64,000 nucleotides of DNA from Pythium myriotylum (taxonomy: Eukaryota; Oomycota; Peronosporomycetes; Pythiales; Pythiaceae): positions 932,501-996,500 of the forward strand of contig JALJCQ010000030.1 in the NCBI GenBank assembly GCA_023091665.1. Reading direction: 5' to 3'. Below the pieces are notes generated by a model. It made no database searches, was not told the DNA's origin, and was given only the letters and a program-made list of their open reading frames with translations. A program made the position numbers and the translations under genes. This document shows positions 11,190-21,369 of this stretch, in pieces. The number at the start of each line of letters is the position of its first letter. Positions within the stretch are counted from its first letter, which is position 1.

Positions 11190-11586
11190 TCGACTCTATG
11201 TCGCTGTCGCGCTGTCGTTGAGTCTCACGCGACACGGCGGCAATCACGCTCGCGCGGCGACTTGACGAAGGAAGCCTCCCACTCCACGCGCCGTCACAGA
11301 GCGAGAGCGCATCTCCCATTCTGGCGAATCGGAGCTGCTCGCCAGGTCCAGAACTGGATCTCCTCGGAGGTTACGAACCGATACGGAAGCCACTGTTCGA
11401 GTGTTACGGGAAACCAGAGTTTAAAACCCCAAAACGCGTACTTAAGAAAACAGATCCGAACTTAAGAATAAATCAGGTTCCTCGTCGCACGTCACAGATT
11501 GGCCACTGTTGACTCCAACCGTGATGAGAGAAGAATCTTTTGCGGCGCTCCTCCATTGACGAATCTGCTCGCTCCTGCGCACGACG
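11190..11586. other. Divergent promoter region
   Basis: About 400 bp separates the minus-strand polytopic protein from the plus-strand secreted protein. It may include a 5' exon of the former (11319-11190, see that entry). No other feature is clear. Confidence 0.4.
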
Positions 11587-12447
11587 ATGCTCGCCGCCGC
11601 TCTCCGCCTGACTGCGCTCGCCGCGGTGGCCGTCGCCGCCGCCGACGAGACGCGCCAAGTGTTCTCGGGCACCGCCAAGAGCGCGGTGACCGGCGACTTT
11701 GCGCCGAACGAATGCTCCTACGAAGAGTTCTCGGACCAGTTCGTCTCGGCCGCCGAGAGCCGCTTCGCGTACGTGAGCGCGTCGCGCTGGGAAGCCACCA
11801 AGATGTGCGGCCGCTGCGCCAACGTGACGCTCTCGCCGGCGAAAGAAGGCCTCACCGGGACGCCCAACTCGACGGTGACGGTCATGATCATCTCGAGCTT
11901 TGACGACGAGTGCGGCGGCTCGCGCAGACGCCTAAGCGACGACAGCGACAGCGGCAGCGACATCGACAGCGACAGCGGATCCGAAGGCGAGTCCGAAGAG
12001 TTTGTGGATGACGGGGACGAGCGGGACTGCACGAACGACCTGCTGCTCTCGGACCAGGCCTACCGCGACATGCTGAACCAGGGCTCGGGCAGTCGCTTCA
12101 GCGTGGACTGGGAGTTTGTCCAGTGCCCGTCCGACTTCGTCGACGGCGGGATCGAGTTTGGCTTTGACGACGCGACGACGCCCAACCTCATCACTGTGCA
12201 GCCACGCAACTTCCTCGGTCAAATTGGTAGCCTCGAGGTCGAGTTCGAGGACGGTGCTGTGTTCCCGCTGGAGCCGGCGTTCGGCTCGTACCAGTCGGTT
12301 GTGCTCACGGACGGCCAGCACTTGTTCTCGCAGCCATTCAAGCTCGTTGTCACAGAGGCGGAAACCAACGAGAGCTACTCGGTTGAAATCACGGAGCAGC
12401 CCGTGCCTAACCAAGTGATCGTCACAGACGTGCAGTTCAAACAGTGA
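11587..12447 (+). CDS. Secreted expansin-like protein with double-psi beta-barrel domain
   Basis: A 286-aa intronless gene. Residues 1-19 are a clear signal peptide. About 20-180 read as a double-psi beta barrel: an N-terminal SGTAKSAV strand, the MCGRCANVTL cysteine motif, a conserved Asp/Cys region and the late LSDQAYRDML...DWEFVQCP block seen in expansins and related DPBB proteins. About 185-286 form a beta-rich C-terminal domain like the second expansin domain. Such proteins loosen polysaccharide networks without hydrolysis and act outside the cell. An unusual feature is an inserted Asp/Ser repeat (about 118-145) inside the barrel domain. Plausible roles are remodelling of host or own walls. 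Expansin versus another DPBB subfamily is not settled. Confidence 0.75.
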   Translation: MLAAALRLTALAAVAVAAADETRQVFSGTAKSAVTGDFAPNECSYEEFSDQFVSAAESRFAYVSASRWEATKMCGRCANVTLSPAKEGLTGTPNSTVTVMIISSFDDECGGSRRRLSDDSDSGSDIDSDSGSEGESEEFVDDGDERDCTNDLLLSDQAYRDMLNQGSGSRFSVDWEFVQCPSDFVDGGIEFGFDDATTPNLITVQPRNFLGQIGSLEVEFEDGAVFPLEPAFGSYQSVVLTDGQHLFSQPFKLVVTEAETNESYSVEITEQPVPNQVIVTDVQFKQ

Positions 12448-12524
12448 ACTTCTAGTCCTGTCGGCTCAGGCTCGAGACATTTCTATCTACATTTATAATT
12501 GAAATTCCTTTCGATCGACTTTGT

Positions 12525-14182
12525 TCACGTACTGTGGCGTCGAAGCCACTCAAATCTGAAGGTGTAGTCCGCACCTGACATGAAAACAGCTACAAGTTAA
12601 TAGCCAACGCCTTGAGAGTAAGACTTGGCTGAGCAACCCACCAAAGTGGTCTAGGCTAGAGACAGTCACGAAGGCGAACCAGAATATCGTCATTGCCTGC
12701 ACGAATACAAAGTGCGACTCCAGAACAAAGGAAACTTGTCGGAGCGCCCAGCGTGGCCGCGTGTAGAAGTCGACAACAGCACACAATGCAAGAAATGTCA
12801 GCAACTCGACAGCCGCAAACTTCGCCACAAGAGCTGCTTTGGCTTGCAACTCTTGTGTCGTAAAATCCCTCAGACACGTGTAGTATTGACGAGTTGACAG
12901 GATTGACATCAAGTAAAGGTAAGCTGCTGAACGGTGTTGGGTTTAGCCACCCCCTCAGAGATGCGAGATAGGAATCAGTCAGTTACTCACAGTAAATTGC
13001 CGCGATGATCACCTCCACGTATTCGATCATCAGGTAAAATTCGGTCGTATGAAGTAATCTGAGCACGGTTTGGACGCCTTCGAGATGGCTCCGATCGGCC
13101 GCGGTATCCGGTGATGCTGGCACAACCCTCCTAAACTGTTGAGCTCGAACCTGCACACGAAGGTGGCGTGCACATGAAATCAGCGGGTTGAGGCGAATAC
13201 TCTCTGACGAGGAAAGAAGTCCAATTGTTTGATCGATGAGATCGATGTGGCCTCCATCTTGACGAACATCAACAATACTAGGCCCTTGCCTTCTTGACCC
13301 AAGTTTTCTTCTGGCTCGAATCGTCATTGAGCGGATTTCATAGAACGCAATTACGCTGTGGACGCTATCGACAAGAACGAGAACCCCGAAAGAGTTCCCG
13401 TTCGGACCTTGTTGCATCGCCAGAGACACAAACAGCGAGTGAAACACATCCAGGTTCAGCACAATGAGGATGGGAGCAACGTCTTCGAAGCGGTGCAGCA
13501 CGCGGTCGAAAAGGGATTTGAGGATCATTTTCAAAATTGGAAGCATGAGTGTAAAGGCAGTTTGGGTTGGACCGTGAAGCTGCTGATAGATCGCGCCGAA
13601 AGCAGCGTACATGATGGTGATGAAAACAACCAAACACATAAACGGCACAAAACGTCGTATGTCCTCAGCTGCAATGCTGTCGGTCGCGAGCTTTCGCTTC
13701 CAGAGAAGTTTAAGCGTAAAGAACATAATGATGGACCATGGAACAGTCAGCATCTGCACAGAAAACGGAGCGGGAAAGCCGAAAAGTTCTGCGAGAACCA
13801 CAGCAAACACCAACTCAGCTGCTGCAACTAAAGTTGAGATGAGAGCCTCTTGACTGCGTCGTATTCGTAGCGAAGGAATCGACTCTATGATATCTTCGAA
13901 CAGTCCAAAAGTCACGCTGAAGCTTACAATTGAAATGCGAAACCAATATCCAAGCTGTTGTCCCCACAGCCCGCTACTGATAGGACTAAGCGGAAGCATC
14001 TCGATTCCCCATACAATGGCCAGGCATGGCAAAGGCGTCCCTAGGATAAATGCGATGGCGCGTCGTTCGGTCGTCGATTTGACATAGTTCACGATGGCTA
14101 GAATGCGCGACAAACAATACTGACCGTGAAGTTCTACTTGAAGGACATCAAAGACGTGTACCATTGCGGAGCTGAACCTCAT
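12525..14182 (-). CDS. Polytopic membrane protein, intact member of a tandem family
   Basis: Three exons: 14182-12991, 12926-12642, 12574-12525, totalling 1527 nt (508 aa). Introns are 64 and 67 bp with GTGAGT/GTGGGT donors. The small third exon (ADYTFRFEWLRRHST) was found by comparison with its two neighbours, which share it. The protein has a conserved opening (QVELHGQY), about ten hydrophobic segments and a central conserved loop (LDVFHSLFVSLAMQQGPNGN). The ATG at 14182 aligns with the starts of the paralogs; an ATG 15 bp upstream is also possible. I do not know the function; the family appears to be oomycete-type multi-pass proteins. It is the only undamaged copy among three here. Confidence 0.8.
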
Positions 14183-14866
14183 CGTTGTTTCTTTCACTGG
14201 TGTTAGATGGCCTCGTACTGCGCCACAGGCGCTGCTTCTGCGATGCCAAAGATAAGGGCTAGAATCAGTAGTATCCTCCCAAAATCTGCAGAGCTGGTTT
14301 CAAGTTGACGCCGTTTATTTTTGCAACAAGGCCAACAAGAAGAGTCAAATTTCGATATGATTCATGACAAATCGAAGCGAGTGCCGCATGCAGAGTTGAA
14401 GAAGCACATTTTAAGGTTATTGCTTGCTGACAGTTCTCATCTGCGCATAAAGTCTTCCGGTGACGTGGACGCTAGACGAAAGTGTCAGTTCGATTACACT
14501 GTTTGGTGAGATATTCCTTAGAACACATTGTCATTGACTCGCCAAATGCACTGGAGCGAATTTTGTATTACAATATCTTCATTTTCTCATTTCAGTATCC
14601 AGAGGCGCAGCCACGATCATCAAAACTTCATCAGTGCTCGTAGATTAGATAACAACATAGATAACTTCTTCATTGGCTCAGCCCTGGCACTTGTGCCAGG
14701 GCTGAGCGCATATACTTGGAGCAATGACGGGATTGGAGCGAAGTTTTCGTTAGGTGAGTTGTCGAACATTCGGTGAGCGAGACATAGACCACATCGAGGA
14801 TATTGATCGCGTCTTTTTTTCAAAGATCGTCATCCAGGTAGATAGATACTGAGCTTGCTCGAACAC
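14183..14866. other. Spacer between tandem membrane-protein genes, with a hairpin
   Basis: This spacer contains the promoter of the 12525-14182 gene. Its first 106 bp (to 14288) are duplicated at 18307-18412, and 14320-14430 is more loosely similar to 18413-18510. A perfect 15-bp inverted repeat lies at 14676-14707. Confidence 0.5.
14676..14707. repeat. Perfect inverted repeat, 15-bp arms, 2-bp loop
   Basis: Arms 14676-14690 and 14693-14707 are exact reverse complements separated by TT. Each arm includes CAGGGCTG, which is also the terminal motif of the hAT element at 55210. Confidence 0.9.
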
Positions 14867-16549
14867 CTAAACGCCTCGGTGACGACGAATCCACTTGAAC
14901 TGGAACGTAAAGTCAGCACCTACACACAAAACAATCTCAGTCATCCTCGCAAAATCCCCCTCGGCAAGAACCCATCCAAACCAAAGTGATCGACTGTGCA
15001 CTGAACCACATAGTACACCCAGAGCACGACCGCGGACTGGACCAGTGCCACCTGCTTCTCCAACACGACCTAATAGCCCAGGATGGCCGCACATAATAGT
15101 TGACGAGGGAGCACAGTGCGAGAAACGAAAACAGTTCGTAAAACGCAAAGGTTGCGACGTCCAGTGCTGTGCCCTGGAGCTCGTCGACGGTGGCATCTCG
15201 AAACTGTGGGTAGTACATACGATTCGGCATCGTCGAGATCGCATAGAGGTACACGGCTACGGCAACCCGCCATTACAGTTATTCAAACTGGTTCCCCGTT
15301 GCTGATCCCACTCACCATAAATGGACGCAATCATTGTTTCTGTATACTCGATGAGTAAGAAGAACTCCGCCGTATGAAGAACTCTGAGAACGCTCTTAAC
15401 CCCACTGACCAACTCTGGGTTTTCGTTTGCTAGTTTCACGCTTGACGGTAAACGACTTAACCCTGTTTTTGTCTCCACGTGGGGGATCACTCGCGTAGTT
15501 GACAGTGAGACTGACGAACCTCGAAGGTGACGAGCATTGGCGATCCGAGGATGTGTTCGGATGTCTCTATTGCGCTCCAGAACTCGCGATGCCATGGTGA
15601 TCAAGTCGGCTTTTTCCACCGGAAGATTATCGTCATTCGTCATATAATGTAGTGATTTGTCGGTGCAGAAATTCTGCCTCGCACGCATGCTCAAAGAGCG
15701 GATCTCGTACCAGGCAATCGCGAAGTGGATGATATCCACGCCCACGAGGATGTAGATAGTGTTCCCTTTTGGGCCCCGCTGCAGCGTGAGTGAAACGAAG
15801 AGCGAGTGGAACACGTCAAGGTTAAAGACGATGATCGTTGGGGCGAAGTCTTCGAAGGAGTGGACTGTGCGATCGAGCCAGGCCTTGAGCAGGAGCTTCA
15901 TGGTTGGTAAGGAGAATGTGAAGATGGTTTGGGGAAGCCCTTCGAGATGGCTGAAGATACACCCGAAGGCTGCATAAAGTATTGTGATGGTTGCTTCAAC
16001 CATGCTGTGTCTGATCAAGACGGCCAAATCTTCGCGCACTAATGGGTCCGACCGAAGAGTCTCTCGCCACCAAGTCTTTACTAATATTGCGAATAGTATA
16101 ATCCATGGAATCGTGAGGATGGGAACGCAAAAAGGTGGTGGAAATGCGATGAGCACGGATAGGATGAATCCTATACCAAGAACGACAATACCGAGCGCAA
16201 TCGAGATGAGCAGTTGATGCAGTCTCGCCATCGACAATGTCGATACCGATTGCACAACCACCTCGATAGACATGAATGTAACGATAGAGCACGTGAACAT
16301 CGCGCGAAACCAGAAGCCAAACGTTTGGTGCGCCAGACCGTCTTCGATGGGGCTCAACGGCATAGCATCGATAATGAGAATAACCGCGATGCACGGCAGT
16401 GGTGTGACGATTGCCACTGCTACCGCAGATAGCACTCTTCTCGTATTCTCGTAATCCAAAGTTGAATGGAAACGTTCTAGCGAGTACTGGCCGTGGAGTT
16501 CCACCTGGATCCAGTAGATTGCACGAGTGAGTGACTTGTAGAGATGCAT
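14867..16549 (-). pseudogene. Membrane-protein family member with 10-nt frameshifting deletion
   Basis: Paralog of 12525-14182. Exon 1 is 16549-15316, exon 2 is 15256-14982, exon 3 is 14919-14867, with introns of 59 and 62 bp. Exon 2 is 275 nt against 285 in the intact paralog: ten bases are missing after PSWAI, so the frame is lost. Translation then runs in a wrong frame to a stop at 14937 and the last membrane segment and the conserved tail (ADFTFQFKWIRRHRGV) are not made. About 470 upstream residues, including all central membrane segments and the QRGPKGN loop, remain open, so a shortened protein is possible. I call it a recent or incipient pseudogene. Confidence 0.75.
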
Positions 16550-17253
16550 ACTGGTACGTTCTGTCCTCTCAGGAATCTCTGTTGGATTTGGGCTGTGGGA
16601 GCTTGTTGAGTGAAAGCCGGAGAAAGGTCACTGGCGGCGGATATAAATATTTTATCCGTCTGTCGATGCGCCAACTCGTTTTGCTGTTTTTGGTCCGATG
16701 TGCTAAGCTCGAAGGCAAATCTTCGCGATTGTCAAGCTCAAAACAATGCAAATGACCCACTGTCTTCAAACCCACGCCCCCAGCTGATAATTAGTCGACA
16801 CTGATGGGGTTACATAACGTCAATCCATGTGCTGCGCTTGCGTGGTTGACTCAACTCATGAAGTCCTACGGTGTTTGTTGTTGCCCTTCACCTGCCTTGC
16901 AGAGCATGTCGATTTCGCACTGCGAGTCGTTGTTGTGTCGGTATGCATGTCATTTCATGTCGATCTATGCCGACTTTGTATGTGCTATGGGATTCCACCG
17001 AGCGAAAACTCTGCTCTAAGGGTTTAAAGAGAATCCGCGTTATTGCTCCAAGCACATACGTTCTTTGCTGGTACTTGAAGTCGAAATCATCAATTGAAGA
17101 AGTTATCTATGTTGTCAATGCCGTCATCTGAGCTATGAATGACCGATGAAGTTTTGACAGTCGTGACTGCACCCTTGCTGGGTGTGCCGAGGATTTCCTT
17201 CTTCGTAATTATGTTGCCCGCGATTCGGGGTGGTATTTGAGATTCTGATTTGA
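16550..17253. other. Upstream region of the frameshifted membrane-protein gene
   Basis: No gene is seen. A CGGATATAAAT motif at about 16638 recurs upstream of the truncated paralog (about 19525), suggesting a shared promoter element. Confidence 0.4.
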
Positions 17254-17937
17254 TTGTTCCGTGAGAACTCAATCAAACTGTCTGCCAACAAGGCAATGGC
17301 CAAGCGAATCAATGTACCGCTCATCGGCTGTGCAGCACATCGATTCAACGTGGCTGTGAAGGAGCGTATTGCGCCGCGTATGGGTGTAATCAAGAAGGTT
17401 GCCAACTTGATGCGGAAGCTCAAAACTGTGAAGCGAGTGGCAAAGCTCAAGCGCCACGGATGCAAGCTGAAGCCTGTTCAGCTTCACGAGCTTCGTTGGA
17501 GTGGGATCTATCGGATGCTTCAGCGTTATGACGATTTCAAGCCATACCTCTGCATTTTTGAGGGCGATTTTGCACCGGACAGAGACCTCTCTGAGGATGT
17601 GGCAGACGACGACGTGCGTCGCATTCCCTTGGTAGACCTGATCCCCTCCGCTTCAGAGCAGCTGGCGATCGCTGAACTTCTGGAGGAGATGACGACGTTT
17701 GATGCCATCACCACACGTCTCCAGAGAACACACATAACGATGGCGACAGTGCGTGATGTGTTTGACATTGCATTGGCCGAATTCCCATCGTTGAAGTCTC
17801 ATATTGCAGTGAACGCCAAGATCATCGCCGACCCTACGTATGAAAGCGCGCTTCTGAAGCTCGAGACCGGAGCTGCGCTTTCTCAGGCCGAAGTCGCTGC
17901 TGTACGTCGCCTTCGCCGAGGTAACCGAAATGTGTCG
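17254..17937 (+). pseudogene. hAT transposase fragment
   Basis: The open frame, which has no ATG at its left edge, reads about 228 residues with PLIGCAAHRFNVAVKE, a motif typical of hAT (zf-BED) transposases, and later YESALLKLETGAALSQAEVAAVRRLRR. The latter resembles the corresponding part of the hAT remnant at 55412-56050, so both may come from one family. The N-terminal BED finger, most of the catalytic core and the C-terminal dimerisation region are missing. The frame runs on into a palindromic junction (17941-17995), where a duplicated piece of the membrane-protein gene begins. Confidence 0.6.
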
Positions 17938-17940
17938 ACT

Positions 17941-17995
17941 GCTACGAATACCACGCAGTCAAGAGGCAGCCTCTTGACTGCGTCGTATTCGTAGC
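17941..17995. repeat. 27-bp inverted repeat at a rearrangement junction
   Basis: The left arm 17941-17967 is the reverse complement of 17969-17995 with one mismatch and a one-base loop. The right arm is the first 27 bp of the copied membrane-protein fragment; the left arm is its inverted copy abutting the hAT fragment. Confidence 0.9.
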
Positions 17996-18412
17996 GAAGG
18001 AATCGACTCTATGATATCTTCGAACAGTCCAAAAGTCACGCTGAAGCTTACAATTGAAATGCGAAACCAATATCCAAGCTGTTGTCCCCACAGCCCGCTA
18101 CTGATAGGACTAAGCGGAAGCATCTCGATTCCCCATACAATGGCCAGGCATGGCAAAGGCGTCCCTAGGATAAATGCGATGGCGCGTCGTTCGGTCGTCG
18201 ATTTGACATAGTTCACGATGGCTAGAATGCGCGACAAACAATACTGACCGTGAAGTTCTACTTGAAGGACATCAAAGACGTGTACCATTGCGGAGCTGAA
18301 CCTCATCGTTGTTTCTTTCACTGGTGTTAGATGGCCTCGTACTGCGCCACAGGCGCTGCTTCTGCGATGCCAAAGATAAGGGCTAGAATCAGTAGTATCC
18401 TTCCAAAATCTG
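17969..18412 (-). pseudogene. Duplicated 5' fragment of the 12525-14182 membrane-protein gene
   Basis: These 444 bp repeat 13845-14288 almost exactly; I see one base difference, near 18402. They carry the first about 113 codons of exon 1 and the upstream leader in the same orientation. The gene body is absent: coding sequence stops at the palindromic junction with the hAT fragment. Leftward extension of the frame has no start of its own. The fragment cannot encode a complete protein, but may still carry a working promoter. Confidence 0.85.
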
Positions 18413-18946
18413 ACCTCGCCAACAAGAGCAACCAAACTTTTGCATGTAACATGACAAATCGAGAGCAATGTCGTTCTCGAAGTTGAAGAAGCACAATTTG
18501 GAGGTTACAATGCTTGATCGCCGTGTTACCATGCTTTTGTTTGCTCGCGAAGTCATCGCGGCGATATGGATGCCAGGTTGACTACCCCTAGAATAGCTCG
18601 TTAGACCGGTCAGACTCACTGGATTTTTTCTGAGGTGTATTATCTCCAACTTCTATAGACAAAATCATCACTCAATCCAAGTGAATCATTTGCATGAGCT
18701 TTCGATCGCAGAATCCGGAATTTGACGACAGTATTTCGATTCCGATACCCAGTCACCCTGAGGGCTGAATTTTGCTACTCTTTGACTTTAAAGGTTGTTT
18801 GAGTTGAAAGCCTCTTTTGTCTCCACCGACCCCTCCCATATGAGGATGATGTGTAGCGCGATATACCCCGTGTGCGAGTTATGCAACACCTGGCAGTGTC
18901 GTGTCGGGTTGAATATTGCCGCGGAGACGTTCGTTTTGTTGAACGC
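18413..18946. other. Spacer with an older, diverged promoter copy
   Basis: The first about 100 bp resemble 14320-14430 more loosely than the adjacent 444-bp block does, suggesting an older duplication. No gene is seen. Confidence 0.4.
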
Positions 18947-19358
18947 CTAAGCGTCTCGATGAAGACGAATCCACTTGAATTGGAATGTGAAATCAGCACC
19001 TACAGACAAAAATCTCAACTTTCTCGCAGATTCTACTTGGTGAAGACGCCATACCAAAGTGGTCTACTGTACACTGAACCACATAGTACACCCAGAGCAC
19101 GGCCGTGGACTGGACCAGTGCCACCTGCTTCTCCAACACGAACGCGACTTGCCTTACAGCCCAGGATGGCCGCACGTAATAGTTAACGACAGAACACAGC
19201 GCGAGAAACGAAAACAGTTCGTAAAACGCAAAGGTTGCGACGTCCAGTGCCGTGCCCTGGAGCTCTTCTGCCGAGTGAAAGTGTTCCAGTGAGTATTGGC
19301 CGTGGAGCTCCACCTGGATCCCGTAGATTACACGAGAGAGCGTTCTGGAGAGATTCAT
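18947..19358 (-). CDS. Mini-gene: membrane-protein family member with in-frame internal deletion
   Basis: Two exons, 19358-19055 and 18999-18947, total 357 nt (118 aa). The first 29 residues (to HGQYSLEHFHSA) align with the start of the 14867-16549 paralog, then jump directly to ELQGTALDVATF, the start of its second exon region. About 385 central codons and the first intron are gone, yet the frame and the last intron with its splice sites are intact, and the conserved end (ADFTFQFKWIRLHRDA) is preserved. The product would keep about two membrane segments. It may be a decaying relic or a functional small membrane protein. Confidence 0.55.
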
Positions 19359-19788
19359 GCTAGCGCTTCTAGTCTGCTAATACGAAGACCGTGAGCACTG
19401 GGTTCTGAGGATGTTGAGTGGGTTCGGAAATTGTTGAATGGACGGCCCGAGCATCGCCGCAGTGTGGAGACTGCAGATGGTCCGCACAATCTATTGTCGA
19501 TCTGTTGAGGGACCCATCCGTCGGATATAAATGGCAGTCATCTGAAGGCTCTTCCAATTGTGAGTTGGATCTTGATCGATACCAAAGCGGTGGGAACGCA
19601 TCTACTGCTAAGATGGTCACGGCGTCCCCACCCGTGAGATCAGCTCTTGATTGCACGCCGCAAATCTCAGTGTAGCCATGCGGTTTTAGCAGGCTACGAT
19701 GTTGGCCATGTCCCTTGTGCAATCGCTGACTCAAACAAGGGACAGTGGCTCCTGACTCCGTCGCTCTTCAGAAGACAAGCCGATCACC
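19359..19788. other. Divergent promoter region
   Basis: Lies between the mini-gene and the TCD-like gene. It contains CGGATATAAAT at about 19525, shared with the upstream region of the 14867-16549 paralog. No gene is seen. Confidence 0.4.
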
Positions 19789-21054
19789 ATGGTCAAGGTG
19801 GTCGCGGCCTTCGCGCTGGGCGCCGTCTCCGTGCTGGCGGCGCAGCTCGCGTACGCCAAGCTCGCCAAGCGCTCGCCGCAGAAGAAGCCGACGCAATCGG
19901 ATGCGTCTCGCGCGGGCTCGCCCGAGATGGAGCGCCAGCTGCAAGAAGAGCAGCTCTCGCGGATCCGCACGTTCCTCGGCGAGGACGGCTACAACCACAT
20001 CAAAGACGCGTTCGTGATCGTCGTTGGCGTGGGCGGCGTCGGCTCTCATGCTGCCCACTTGCTTGCACGCTCGGGCGTCGGACGCATGCGTCTGATCGAC
20101 TTTGACAATGTCACGCTGTCGTCGCTCAACCGCCATGCCGTCGCGACGCGCGCGGACGTTGGCATCCCCAAGGTCACGGCCATGAAGAAGCATCTCCACG
20201 AGACAGTGCCGCACTGCGTGATCGAGGATCTTGCTGTGATGTACGAAGAATCGGCGGCTGACGATCTGCTCGAGGGCAACCCGACGTATGTCATTGACTG
20301 CATCGACGATGTCAAGACGAAGGTCGCGCTGCTCGAGGCGTGTACGAAGAAGAACCTCAAGGTCATCTCGGCCATGGGCGCTGGCGGCAAGGCAGACCCG
20401 ACGAGACTTCAGATTGGAACGATGCCCGATGCTGTGCGCGATCCACTCGCCAACAAAGTGCGGTACTTTCTTCGCAAGAAAGGCGTCAGCGCGGACAACA
20501 TCACAACTGTGTACTCGAGTGAGAAGACGGTCGCGCAGCTACTCCCGCTGGACCCCGAGCAGGCGGACAAGCCGCAAGAGTTTGGTAACGTGGAGCACTT
20601 CCGGCTGCGCGTGATTCCAGTCCTGGGGACGATGCCGGCGATCTTTGGCCAGGCAATGGCCGCCTACGTCTTATGCGACTTGGCCAAGCGCCCTTTCGTA
20701 CCAGAAGGTGTGGGCCGCCTCTCCCGCGACCAACGCCACAAGCTGTACCACAAACTGCAGGAGCATGAGCGTTCGGTCGGCGCGCCGTTGGAGCTGGACA
20801 AGGATGAGGTAGACTTCGTGTACCAGGAGGTCTGGCGCGGTCGAAGCTCAATCAGCGGTGCCCGTCAGGGTGGTCGTGAACGCCTCTATCTCGCTCGCTG
20901 GCGGCCCGACCGCCCACTCCGTCCTGATAACACTGTCTTTATCACGACGAAGGAGCTCGCGATTCTGGACAAAGAAGGCGTTAACGGCTTCCCCGCTGAC
21001 GTCGTCGCACGTGTGGATGCACACCTGCGCCAGTACGGCGATGATTGGTCTTAG
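19789..21054 (+). CDS. tRNA threonylcarbamoyladenosine dehydratase (E1-like, TCD1/TCD2 type)
   Basis: A 421-aa intronless gene. After a short N-terminal hydrophobic segment (about 5-24) comes the E1-like adenylation fold: VVGVGGVGSHAAHLLARSGVG (80-85 is the nucleotide loop), LIDFDNVTLSSLNRH, then DCIDDVKTK and SAMGAGGKADPTRLQIG. These motifs mark the ThiF/MoeB family and, with the last block, the CsdL/TcdA branch. Such enzymes use ATP to cyclise t6A37 in ANN-decoding tRNAs to ct6A. Yeast Tcd1/Tcd2 are anchored to the mitochondrial outer membrane, which fits the N-terminal segment here. The C-terminal 80 residues are less conserved. The CsdL/TcdA assignment is stronger than the localisation. 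Confidence 0.85.
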   Translation: MVKVVAAFALGAVSVLAAQLAYAKLAKRSPQKKPTQSDASRAGSPEMERQLQEEQLSRIRTFLGEDGYNHIKDAFVIVVGVGGVGSHAAHLLARSGVGRMRLIDFDNVTLSSLNRHAVATRADVGIPKVTAMKKHLHETVPHCVIEDLAVMYEESAADDLLEGNPTYVIDCIDDVKTKVALLEACTKKNLKVISAMGAGGKADPTRLQIGTMPDAVRDPLANKVRYFLRKKGVSADNITTVYSSEKTVAQLLPLDPEQADKPQEFGNVEHFRLRVIPVLGTMPAIFGQAMAAYVLCDLAKRPFVPEGVGRLSRDQRHKLYHKLQEHERSVGAPLELDKDEVDFVYQEVWRGRSSISGARQGGRERLYLARWRPDRPLRPDNTVFITTKELAILDKEGVNGFPADVVARVDAHLRQYGDDWS

Positions 21055-21369
21055 TTGGGCAAAGCAGATAGAAGCCACTCGATGTAAGTGCGCATGTGAA
21101 TACAGCAAGCAGGTTTATCCCAAAATAATATCCCAACGACAACCGGCTGGATTTTGGAGCTGAAACGACGTCAACCTGGGAAGCCAATGTAACGGGCCAA
21201 CGAATGCGACGGCCCAGGACTTGCGCCACCTCGATCGCTGGCAGTATGCCACGACCGGAAGTCTCAGGTCGGAGACGACGAAACGATCCCACGAATCGAG
21301 TCACGGGTCCAAAGTGTCAGACAGCACCGTAGCCATCTTCACACTTCCATTTCTTTGAACCTCATTACC
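21055..21369. other. Intergenic region
   Basis: The region between the TCD-like and LRR genes, both on the plus strand. I see no gene or repeat in it. Confidence 0.4.

Noticed and set aside
10497..11465. 322-aa plus-strand frame
   Set aside because: It lies opposite the polytopic membrane gene, is extremely Arg-rich and has no motif, so it is a shadow of the GC-rich sense frame.
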